From positions 1-19,590 of the forward strand of contig JADFNR010000064.1 of assembly GCA_022563275.1 (NCBI GenBank): 19,590 nucleotides of DNA, written 5' to 3'. The notes below the pieces were generated by a model that searched no databases, was not told where the DNA came from, and worked only from the letters and a program-made list of their open reading frames with translations. The DNA comes from Chloroflexota bacterium. GTDB taxonomy: Bacteria > Chloroflexota > Dehalococcoidia > UBA3495. A program made the translations under genes and the position numbers. Numbering within the stretch: the stretch's first letter is position 1; each line of letters opens with the position of its first letter. This document shows, one piece after another, positions 6,249-12,719 of this stretch.

Positions 6249-7667
6249 GTGAAGAAAGACTACGACCTGCTGGTCATTGGCGGGGGTTCCGCCGGGTTGA
6301 CCGCCGCCCGGTTCGCCCGGCAGATGGACCTGAGCGTGGCGTTGGTGGAGAAAGGACGTCTGGGCGGCGACTGCACCTGGACCGGGTGTGTGCCCAGCAA
6401 GACCCTGCTCAGAGCCGCCAAGTCCGCCCATGCCATCAAAGACGCCGCCCGCTTCGGAATAACCGCATCCGGACCGGCCATCGACTTCAGTTCTGTGATG
6501 GGCCGGGTCAACTCCGTGGTACGGCAGGTCTACGAGAGCGAGTCGCCGGAGACGCTGCAAGCTGAGGGTATAGACGTAATCCAAGGCGAGGCCCGTTTCG
6601 TCAGCCCTCGTTCTGTCCTGGTGGACGGCAGAGAGATCAGCGCCCGCCGGTTCCTGATTTGCACTGGGGCCGGGCCGATGATTCCGCCGATAGATGGTCT
6701 GGCCGAAGCCGGGTTCCTGACTTACGAGACCATCTGGGGCTTGGAAGAGTTGCCCTCGAGGCTGGCCGTTGTCGGCGGCGGACCCATCGGCTGCGAGTTG
6801 GCCCAGGCCTTCTGCCGATTGGGTTCATCCGTGACCTTGGTGGAGGCCGCCGGCCGCATCATGCTGCAGGACGAGCCGGAAGCGTCAGAAATTGTTGCCC
6901 AGCGGCTAATGCAAGATGGGGTGGACGTTCGGACCGATGCGGCCCTAGAGCGGGTGGGAAAAACCGCTAACGGCGTCCAGTTGATACTTGGCGGAGGAGT
7001 ACAGGTGGAAGCCGACGCGGTATTGGTCTGCGTCGGGCGGCGGCCTCAGGTCGACGGATTGGGCCTGGACGAGGCCAAGGTCGACTATGGCCTAGGTGGC
7101 ATCCAGGTCAATAAGTATCTGCGCACCAGCCGAGCGAACATCTACGCCGCCGGGGATTGCACCGGCGGATACCAATTCACCCACTACGCCGGTTATCAAG
7201 GGTTCATGGCGGTGCGGAACGCCTTCTTGCCCTTCAACAAGAGATCGGTGCTGGAACGGGTGCCCTGGGCCACGTTCACCGACCCCGAGGTGGCCCACGT
7301 TGGCCTTACCGAGGTCCAGGCCAGAGACCGCCATGGAGACAAGGTCAAGGCCGCCACCTGGCCCATGGACCAGACCGACCGCTGGCTGACGGAAGGAGAC
7401 TCGCCGGGCTTCTTGAAGGTGGTGCACCTACCCAATGGCAGCCTGCTGGGCGTGACCATCGTGGCCTCACGCGCCGGAGAGATGCTCCAAGAATGGACGC
7501 TGGCCCTGGACCAGGGCTTGAAGCTGTCTCACATGGCCGAGTCCATCCATATCTACCCGACGTATTCACTGGCCTCCCAGCAATTGGCCTCCAAGTTACG
7601 GGTGGACCAACTGCTCAGTGGGACGATGGGAAAGTTCATACGCAAATACGCCCGCATGGTCGGCTAA
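6249..7667 (+). CDS. FAD/NAD(P) disulfide oxidoreductase (MerA/Lpd-like)
   Basis: A 472-residue class I pyridine-nucleotide disulfide oxidoreductase. The FAD-binding motif is VIGGGSAGLTAARFA near residue 9. The redox disulfide is Cys42/Cys47 (GGDCTWTGCVPSK). The NAD(P) Rossmann motif is VVGGGPIGCELAQA near 170. The second FAD site is IYAAGDCTGGYQFTHYA, and a dimerisation domain closes the chain. The usual catalytic HxHPTxxE is altered to HIYPTYSLA near 434: the second His is Tyr and the Glu is not conserved. It is therefore probably not a dihydrolipoamide dehydrogenase; it looks like the uncharacterised 'mercuric reductase-like' group. There is no N-terminal heavy-metal domain. GTG at 6249 with GGGGG about six bases upstream is preferred. 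The longer ATG at 6210 begins inside the repeat palindrome. Confidence 0.9.
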   Translation: MKKDYDLLVIGGGSAGLTAARFARQMDLSVALVEKGRLGGDCTWTGCVPSKTLLRAAKSAHAIKDAARFGITASGPAIDFSSVMGRVNSVVRQVYESESPETLQAEGIDVIQGEARFVSPRSVLVDGREISARRFLICTGAGPMIPPIDGLAEAGFLTYETIWGLEELPSRLAVVGGGPIGCELAQAFCRLGSSVTLVEAAGRIMLQDEPEASEIVAQRLMQDGVDVRTDAALERVGKTANGVQLILGGGVQVEADAVLVCVGRRPQVDGLGLDEAKVDYGLGGIQVNKYLRTSRANIYAAGDCTGGYQFTHYAGYQGFMAVRNAFLPFNKRSVLERVPWATFTDPEVAHVGLTEVQARDRHGDKVKAATWPMDQTDRWLTEGDSPGFLKVVHLPNGSLLGVTIVASRAGEMLQEWTLALDQGLKLSHMAESIHIYPTYSLASQQLASKLRVDQLLSGTMGKFIRKYARMVG

Positions 7668-7668
7668 C

Positions 7669-7681
7669 CGGCATAGCCGGG
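7669..7681 (+). terminator. stem-loop directly after the reductase stop codon
   Basis: CCGGC-ATA-GCCGG begins two bases after the stop. It has no T-run, so it may slow or protect the transcript end rather than terminate by itself. A matching one follows the convergent cyclase gene. Confidence 0.35.
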
Positions 7682-7755
7682 GTAATACCTTCGGCACGCC
7701 GGTTGAGTTGCTTTCAATAAGCGGTTTGGAGCTTAAGTAGATGCTTCGCCCATAC

Positions 7756-7847
7756 TGTCACCCCGAGTGGAGCGAGGGGTCTCGTTGCTCTCGGCTGGCG
7801 TGGTACTCCCAGCAACGAGATTCCTAGGCTCACGCCTCGGAATGACA
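7756..7847. repeat. REP/MITE-like element R2 (92 bp)
   Basis: A clean short member of the repeat family. It starts TGTCACCCCGAG and ends CTCGGAATGACA. Inner arms TCTCGTTGCT and AGCAACGAGA are exact inverted repeats. Each end folds into its own hairpin: ACCCC/GGGGT on the left, ATTCC/GGAAT with an inner GGC/GCC on the right. It lies between convergent genes and has no ORF. Confidence 0.85.
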
Positions 7848-7974
7848 GGCCACGGGTAGTCATCGATTCCTGCGAAGCAAAATAGCGGCACAACGCCTAA
7901 TTTCCCGCCACCAGAGCTATCAAGACCCAGCCAAACCAGCGCGCCGAAGGTATTTGCTCCGGCTGCGCCGGCGG
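7848..7974. other. intergenic stretch beside R2; CCGGC stem-loop
   Basis: There is no ORF of interest. CCGGC-TGC-GCCGG at 7959-7971 follows the cyclase stop on minus by three bases, mirroring the stem-loop after the reductase gene. It lacks a T-run. Confidence 0.4.
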
Positions 7975-8925
7975 TTAGAAGATGGCTATGGGGTTTACCG
8001 GGGAGCCGGTGGTGTTGTGGAGGCGCAGCGGCCCGATGGAGATCATGAACTCCCAGCGGTTGCGCTCCTTGCAGGCCTCGGCCACCCCTTCCAAGTCAGC
8101 GTTGTCCAGGATCCAGATACCCATGGCCGTGATGCTGACCTGATGAATCGGACTGGGCACCTTCTCGTACTGGGGCGGGTTCACATCATTGCCGGTGTCC
8201 GAGCCCATCATCGCGATGCCACGCTCGTAGAACAAGGGCAGCACCGAAGCCTGGCATGCCGTTGAGCCGGCTGACCGCTCCACGGGACCCTCGACGTTGC
8301 GGCGGTGCAACTGCCCGGTCCGGATCAGCAGCACGTCGCCTTCCTCAACCTTGAAACCGCAACGCTCCTCGGCGGCCAGAATGTCGTCGATCATCACGCC
8401 CTCGCCCCGCTCCACCCAGTCGATGCCCCGGATCATGGGCACGTCAACCAGGACCGCCCGGGAGATGATGCCCTCTTTGGCTTCCTCTACCGAGCCGAAG
8501 GTCGCACCCAGGCTGGTGGAAACCAGGTGGGCCGGCTTGCCGTTGTAGGTCTTCCCGTTCCAGAAGAAGTGGGACAGCGCGTCGACGTGGGTCACCGTGA
8601 AACCGTGGAAGATCATGCCGAAGTAGTCGGTGGCGGCCGGGAAGGCGCGGGAGCTAACCTTATCTCCGCTGGCCCAGCCCTCGCCGCTCTCCACCATGAA
8701 ATGTACCGGCGGGGAGGGGGCGTCGAGGCTCGGCTCGAAGCTGATCGTCCGGGACATGGAGATGCGGACCCCATCCTGCACGGTGGCGATGGCCTGTTTC
8801 ACCTTGGCTGGGGTGATGTAATTAGGCGCGCCCAACTCGTCGTCATCGCCCCACTTCCCCCAATTGGAGAACTTGTCGAAATAACTTAGGACTTCCTCTT
8901 CGCTGGGAATATTCGCCTGCGGCAT
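7975..8925 (-). CDS. cyclase-family metal hydrolase (kynurenine formamidase-like)
   Basis: A 316-residue protein of the cyclase family (PF04199), which includes kynurenine formamidase and isatin hydrolase. HGFTVTHVDALSHF (residues 107-120) matches the metal-binding HxGTHxDxPxH signature, with His113, Asp115 and His119 kept and the Pro replaced by Leu. GDVLLIRTGQ near 208 and MGSDTGNDV near 252 are also typical. The enzyme probably opens a cyclic amide or formyl-amide bond; the substrate is not known. AGGAGG lies seven bases before the ATG. It follows amidase 2 by 51 bases on the same strand, with a hairpin between, so expression may be partly uncoupled. Confidence 0.9.
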   Translation of the reverse strand: MPQANIPSEEEVLSYFDKFSNWGKWGDDDELGAPNYITPAKVKQAIATVQDGVRISMSRTISFEPSLDAPSPPVHFMVESGEGWASGDKVSSRAFPAATDYFGMIFHGFTVTHVDALSHFFWNGKTYNGKPAHLVSTSLGATFGSVEEAKEGIISRAVLVDVPMIRGIDWVERGEGVMIDDILAAEERCGFKVEEGDVLLIRTGQLHRRNVEGPVERSAGSTACQASVLPLFYERGIAMMGSDTGNDVNPPQYEKVPSPIHQVSITAMGIWILDNADLEGVAEACKERNRWEFMISIGPLRLHNTTGSPVNPIAIF

Positions 8926-8957
8926 GGTCTTCCTCCTAAAAATAGCTGAATACTGAA

Positions 8958-8978
8958 AGCCCCGATTCTATCGGGGCT
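8958..8978 (-). terminator. hairpin at the end of amidase 2
   Basis: AGCCCCGAT (8958-8966) and ATCGGGGCT (8970-8978) form a perfect 9-bp stem with loop TCT. On minus it is followed by TTTCAG, so it may terminate or attenuate before the cyclase gene. It overlaps the amidase stop codon (8977-8979). The core CCCCGAT/ATCGGGG is the same palindrome found inside the tRNA-like copies near 1663. Confidence 0.55.
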
Positions 8979-10332
8979 AGCCCCCCACCGGGGGCGTCAA
9001 CTGGACGTCGATGACCTTCTCGCACCACCGGGCTATGGCCAAGAGCCGTGCCTCTTCGAAGGGCGGTGCAATCAACTGGATACCCACCGGCAACCCTGAT
9101 TCCGCAAGACCGGTGGGCAGCGTGATCGTGGGCAGACCGCACGAGGTCCACGGTCCCTGGAACCTGGTGTCGCCGGTGTTGGTCAGGTCGGCCAACGGCG
9201 CGGTGGGAGTGGAAGGCGTGAGCAGAACGTCGGCCTGCTCCGCCAGCAAACGCATGTCGGCGGAGAACCGCAGCCGTCGTTCCAGGGCCTTCGAGTAGGT
9301 TGTGGCGTCAGTCGCCAGTCCCTGGCGCAGCATCTCCCGCAGCTTGGGCCGGTAGTCCTGGGCCTGTTTCTCATACATCGGCTTGTGGAAGGCGGCGGCC
9401 TCGGCGCCCATGATAATCATCTGGTCTTGGAAGGCGGTGTTGAAACTCTCGGGCAGCGTCAATTCCACTACGGACGCGCCGGCCGACGATAATCTCTCCA
9501 ACACGGCTCTGGTCTGTTTCTGGGTTTCCTGGTCGGATTCCTCCATGAAGAACGAGGTGATGAGTCCGATCCGCGGCGGCCCCGACGACTCCAAGTCCGA
9601 AAGATAATCGCCGGCGGGCAGCCGTGAAGCGACCGGGTCTTGTTCGTCTGGTCCGGCCATCACCTGCAACAGCAACGCCATGTCTTCCACGGTTCGGCCC
9701 ATCCAACCCACGGTATCCAGCGACCAGCTTACCGGCACCACCCCCCGGCGGCTGACCCGACCGTAGGTCGGCTTAAAGCCGGTGACGCCGTTATATGACG
9801 CGGGCCGGAGCACCGAGCCAATGGTCTGAGACCCCATGGCCACCGGGCACATCCGGACGGCGACCGATACCGCCGAGCCGCTGCTGGACCCGCCGGGCGT
9901 GTGGGCCGGGTTCCAGGGGTTCTTGGTGTGAGAGGGGTCGAGGCAGGCAAACTCGGTGGTGACCGTCTTACCCAGGATGACCGCCCCGGCGTTCCGGAGC
10001 AGGTCGATGGTAACCGCGGTCTCATCCGGCACGTAGTCCGCGTAGACCTTGGAGCCGGCGGTGGTGGGTATTCCGGCGATGTGATAGATGTCTTTGATGC
10101 CGATGGGCACGCCGTGCAGCAGGCCGGTGGCAGCGCCACTTTCCAGTTCCTCTTGCCGTTGTTGGGCGTCGGCCAGAACGGTCTCCCGGTCGACCCGGAC
10201 CCAGGCTTCCAGTTGGGGTTCCAGGGCGTCCATCCGTTCCAGAAACGATCGCGCCACTTCCACCGGGGAGATGGTCCGCTGGCGGATCTGGCGGGCCAGT
10301 TCCGCCGCCGATAACTCATGGGTCTGGGGCAT
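8977..10332 (-). CDS. amidase 2 (amidase signature family)
   Basis: A 451-residue amidase-signature hydrolase, paralogous to amidase 1. The triad is Lys80 (GVPIGIKDI), Ser149 (TPGGSSSGS) and Ser173 (SQTIGSVLRPA), at the same numbers as in amidase 1. The nucleophile motif reads IGS instead of GGS, a variation that may change the oxyanion surroundings; the catalytic Ser is kept. The start is supported by AAGGAG five bases before the ATG. Downstream lies the cyclase-family hydrolase, so both may act on the same amide or cyclic-amide substrates. This is an inference from position. No small AtzG-like partner gene accompanies it. Confidence 0.92.
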   Translation of the reverse strand: MPQTHELSAAELARQIRQRTISPVEVARSFLERMDALEPQLEAWVRVDRETVLADAQQRQEELESGAATGLLHGVPIGIKDIYHIAGIPTTAGSKVYADYVPDETAVTIDLLRNAGAVILGKTVTTEFACLDPSHTKNPWNPAHTPGGSSSGSAVSVAVRMCPVAMGSQTIGSVLRPASYNGVTGFKPTYGRVSRRGVVPVSWSLDTVGWMGRTVEDMALLLQVMAGPDEQDPVASRLPAGDYLSDLESSGPPRIGLITSFFMEESDQETQKQTRAVLERLSSAGASVVELTLPESFNTAFQDQMIIMGAEAAAFHKPMYEKQAQDYRPKLREMLRQGLATDATTYSKALERRLRFSADMRLLAEQADVLLTPSTPTAPLADLTNTGDTRFQGPWTSCGLPTITLPTGLAESGLPVGIQLIAPPFEEARLLAIARWCEKVIDVQLTPPVGG

Positions 10333-10381
10333 GGCTGCTCCTTTAAGCCGGATACTGGGGGCTGGATAGGGTGTTTCAAAT

Positions 10382-10412
10382 ACTATACGAATGGTTTTCT
10401 TTAGAAGAGCAA
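10382..10412 (-). promoter_or_regulatory. possible promoter of amidase 2
   Basis: On minus, TTGCTC (10407-10412) and TATAGT (10382-10387) are 19 bases apart, which is longer than ideal. It lies about 50 bases before the amidase start and just inside the end of repeat R3. Confidence 0.4.
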
Positions 10413-10420
10413 ACTTGCGC

Positions 10421-10535
10421 TGTCACCCCGAGCGAAGCGAGGGGTCTCACCGCTTGCTGTAAACCGTCCATGCGAACCCCAGAACGGGCTTCCCGAGCAA
10501 CGTGATTTCTCGTCATTTCACTCCTCGGAATGACA
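10421..10535. repeat. REP/MITE-like element R3 (115 bp)
   Basis: It starts TGTCACCCCGAGCGAAGCGA and ends CTCGGAATGACA. The left end folds as CCCC-GA-GC-GAA-GC-GA-GGGG, with a tandem G-A mismatch. The interior of about 46 bases has no ORF. It repeats as R4 at exactly 141 bases. Confidence 0.85.
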
Positions 10536-10561
10536 GATAAGGTGGTGTTGTCCTCGCCTGC

Positions 10562-10676
10562 CGTCACCATGGGCGAAGCGAGTGGTCTCATTGCTCGCTG
10601 CAAACCGTCGGTGCGAATTCCAGAACGGTCTTCTTGAGCAACGAGATTCCTCGTCGTTTCACTCTTCGGAATGACA
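10562..10676. repeat. REP/MITE-like element R4 (115 bp)
   Basis: A copy of R3, offset by 141 bases and the same length, with scattered substitutions. A left-end change (CACCATGGGCGA for CACCCCGAGCGA) weakens its terminal hairpin. The spacers after R3 and R4 (GATA.GGTGGTGTTG...CTCGCCT) are also alike, so the whole 141-bp unit was duplicated. Confidence 0.85.
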
Positions 10677-10702
10677 GATAGGGTGGTGTTGCACTCGCCT
10701 AA

Positions 10703-11086
10703 TGTCACCCCGAGTGAAGCGAGGGGTCTCATTGCTGTGGACCTACCTTGTACCAGCCTTCGGACAGGTCTTTCCACCCGGGATTGGCCGCTTCAATCAG
10801 GTCTATCTTCTTAGAGCGTCTCCATCTCTTAATCTCCTTTTCGCGGGAGATTGCTCCTTCAACGTTGCTGGTAGTGTCGAAATAGACCAGACGATTGATC
10901 TTATATCGTTTGGTGAATCCTTCAGATGAACCTGACTTGTGTTCATAGACCCGTCGTTCCAAGTCGTTTGTTACCCCGACATAGAGAGTCCGTGACCGGT
11001 TGGTCATGATGTAGACATAGTATTGGCTAGCCATGGTGGGTTGTTCAGCAACGAGATTCCTCGTCATTTCACTCCTCGGAATGACA
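10703..11086. mobile_element. REP-flanked GIY-YIG element R5 (384 bp)
   Basis: The left end (10703-10735) is the same as in R3 and R4, in phase with the 141-bp period. The right end (about 11045-11086, AGCAACGAGATTCCTCGTC...GGAATGACA) is the same as the right ends of R3 and R4. Between them, in place of the roughly 46-base interior, is a GIY-YIG ORF on minus. The element therefore looks like the complete form of which R2-R4 are ORF-less derivatives. No target-site duplication can be called with confidence, because the termini are palindromic and the left flank is shared with R4. Confidence 0.7.
10729..11067 (-). CDS. GIY-YIG nuclease-domain protein (copy 2)
   Basis: Read from the ATG at 11067 this is a 112-residue single-domain GIY-YIG endonuclease. 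The signature is YVY at residues 17-19 and YVG at 29-31. Arg38/39, His43 and Glu76 (SREKEIKRW) are the expected active-site positions. The tail is basic, then Trp-rich. It is a different subtype from copy 1 at 1726-1974. The ATG at 11067 and a GAGGAG in front of it both lie in the right terminal repeat. An inner ATG at 11034 (MASQYYVYIM, 101 residues) has no Shine-Dalgarno but starts just before the domain. The last two codons and the stop (10729-10731) lie in the left terminal repeat. Function as the mobility enzyme of the repeat is inferred. Confidence 0.85.
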   Translation of the reverse strand: MTRNLVAEQPTMASQYYVYIMTNRSRTLYVGVTNDLERRVYEHKSGSSEGFTKRYKINRLVYFDTTSNVEGAISREKEIKRWRRSKKIDLIEAANPGWKDLSEGWYKVGPQQ

Positions 11087-11096
11087 TGGGGCGCGT

Positions 11097-12512
11097 CTAC
11101 ACCGGTGGACGGCGGGTGTGCCAGTCGGTGGCCTGCTCGTAGGCGTGGGCCACGCGGAAGACCGTTGCTTCGTCAAAGGGCCGGCCGGCGATCTGCAAGC
11201 CCACCGGCAGGTTTTCTGAAGTGAATCCGCAGTTTATGGACAGGGCGGGAACGCTGGCCAGGTTGAAGGGCGCGGTGAAGCTGCGGCGTCCGCCCAGCAT
11301 CTCCAGGAATTCCTCCTTGCTGGCGATCCCGGCCTTTTCGGGTATCGGCGAGGCGGGGATGGACGAAGTGGGCATCACCAAGACATCGACCTTCTCCAGG
11401 GCGTCCAATATCTGCTGGCGGAGCAGGTGCCGCAGGCGCACCGCTTTCTGGTGGGCCTGGGCCGGCAGGATAGCCCCGGTCAACAGCCGAAGCTGGATGT
11501 TGTAGTCGTACTCTTTCAGGTGTTCGTCAATGCCTTCCCGGTGGGCCGCGGAGACATCAGCGTAGGTCACCGCTGTTGATATGGCCGCCGACTGGGCGAT
11601 CAGCGGGATGTCGACTTCGGAAACAGCGGCGCCCAATTCTCCCAGTTGGGCGATGGCTTTGACCACCAGATCGCGGACCTGAGGATCGACGGCGTCACTT
11701 TGGACCCGTTCGGTGATGACGCCGATCTTCAAGCCTTGGACTCCACCTGATAGAGACGCCAGGTAATCGGGCACCGGGACGTCCCAGGTGTAGCCGTCCT
11801 TCGGGTCGTGTCCGGCGATGGCGGCCAGGGTCATGGCGCAATCGGACACGGTGCGTGAGATGGGGCCCACCTGGTCCATTGACCATGACGCCGCCAGGAC
11901 TCCGTGGCGGCTGACCCGTCCCCATGATGGCCGGATGCCCACCAGGCCGCAGAACGAGGCCGGCCCGCGGATGGACCCGCCGGTGTCTTCGCCCAGGGAT
12001 GTGGCGCACAGGAAAGCGGCCGTGGCGGCTCCGGAGCCGCTGCTGGAGGTGCCTGGGTTGCGGGAAAGGTCCCAGGGGTTGTGTGGCCGTCCGTAGGGAT
12101 GCTCGAATGCGTCTCCCATGGCGAATTCGCTCATGTTCAACTTGCCCAGGAGCACGGCGCCGGCCTCGTTCAGCTTACGGACCACGGTGGCGTCTTCATC
12201 GGGCACAAAGTCCTTTAAGATCGTGGAGCCGCCGGTGGTGAGGATACCCTTGGTGTAGACCTGGTCTTTGACCGCGATGGGCACGCCGTGCATCGGACCA
12301 CGGTACTTGCCGGAGACGATCTCCTGCTCGGCCCGGCGGGCGTCGGCCATGGCCCGGTCGGCGGTCACCGTGATGTAGGCGTTTAGCTTCCCGTCAACCT
12401 GGGGAATACGTTCCAGGTAGGCCTCGGTTGCTTCAACAGGGGAGACCTGACGGGACTTGATGAGCGATGCCAATTCGGTCGCTGAGAGAAATGGTAACTC
12501 TGATTTGTCCAT
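11097..12512 (-). CDS. amidase 3 (amidase signature family)
   Basis: A 471-residue amidase-signature hydrolase. The triad is Lys82 (GVPIAVKDQ), Ser156 (NPGTSSSGSG) and nucleophile Ser180 (EDTGGSIRGPAS). Unlike amidases 1 and 2 it has the common DTGGSIR form, and GT replaces GG before the cis-Ser, so it belongs to another branch, closer to GatA-like and aryl-acylamidase-like proteins. The start at 12512 is fixed by GGAGG seven bases upstream and by a promoter at 12553-12581. The frame stays open to 12632, but that extension would cross the promoter. The gene ends ten bases from the GIY-YIG repeat element. The substrate is unknown. Confidence 0.92.
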   Translation of the reverse strand: MDKSELPFLSATELASLIKSRQVSPVEATEAYLERIPQVDGKLNAYITVTADRAMADARRAEQEIVSGKYRGPMHGVPIAVKDQVYTKGILTTGGSTILKDFVPDEDATVVRKLNEAGAVLLGKLNMSEFAMGDAFEHPYGRPHNPWDLSRNPGTSSSGSGAATAAFLCATSLGEDTGGSIRGPASFCGLVGIRPSWGRVSRHGVLAASWSMDQVGPISRTVSDCAMTLAAIAGHDPKDGYTWDVPVPDYLASLSGGVQGLKIGVITERVQSDAVDPQVRDLVVKAIAQLGELGAAVSEVDIPLIAQSAAISTAVTYADVSAAHREGIDEHLKEYDYNIQLRLLTGAILPAQAHQKAVRLRHLLRQQILDALEKVDVLVMPTSSIPASPIPEKAGIASKEEFLEMLGGRRSFTAPFNLASVPALSINCGFTSENLPVGLQIAGRPFDEATVFRVAHAYEQATDWHTRRPPV

Positions 12513-12552
12513 CGGGTAGCCTCCGGAGAGCGGGCGAAGCCGAAGCACGGCC

Positions 12553-12581
12553 ATTTTGACTCCGGCAAGTCCTGTTGTCAA
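12553..12581 (-). promoter_or_regulatory. sigma70 promoter of amidase 3
   Basis: On minus, TTGACA (12576-12581), a 17-base spacer, then CAAAAT (12553-12558). The predicted start of transcription near 12546 leaves a leader of about 34 bases to the ATG at 12512. Confidence 0.7.
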
Positions 12582-12650
12582 CGTGAATCCGCCGATGGCC
12601 GGACGTGGCGCAAGGGGCTGGCGAGCAGGCACGGCGAGACCAAGTCACGC

Positions 12651-12659
12651 TGGTATAAT
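12651..12659 (+). promoter_or_regulatory. extended -10 promoter of glmU
   Basis: TGG-TATAAT is a perfect -10 box with the TGN extension, about 60 bases before the glmU start. No good -35 is seen. It faces away from the amidase 3 promoter. Confidence 0.6.
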
Positions 12660-12719
12660 CACCGCAGCGATCTGATCTTTTTAAGCCCAACTTTGATGGA
12701 CAACGGCAGGGGTGGAGAC

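Noticed and set aside
8980..8995. GCCCCC/GGGGGC inverted repeat as a terminator
   Set aside because: It lies within the last codons of amidase 2 (PPVGG) and reflects Pro/Gly codons; the hairpin at 8958-8978 is the better candidate.
12513..12632. N-terminal extension of amidase 3
   Set aside because: It would cross the TTGACA/CAAAAT promoter; GGAGG sits before the inner ATG and the family starts there.
12693..12719. Earlier TTG/ATG start of glmU
   Set aside because: There is no ribosome site before it, and the extra residues are not part of the GlmU fold.
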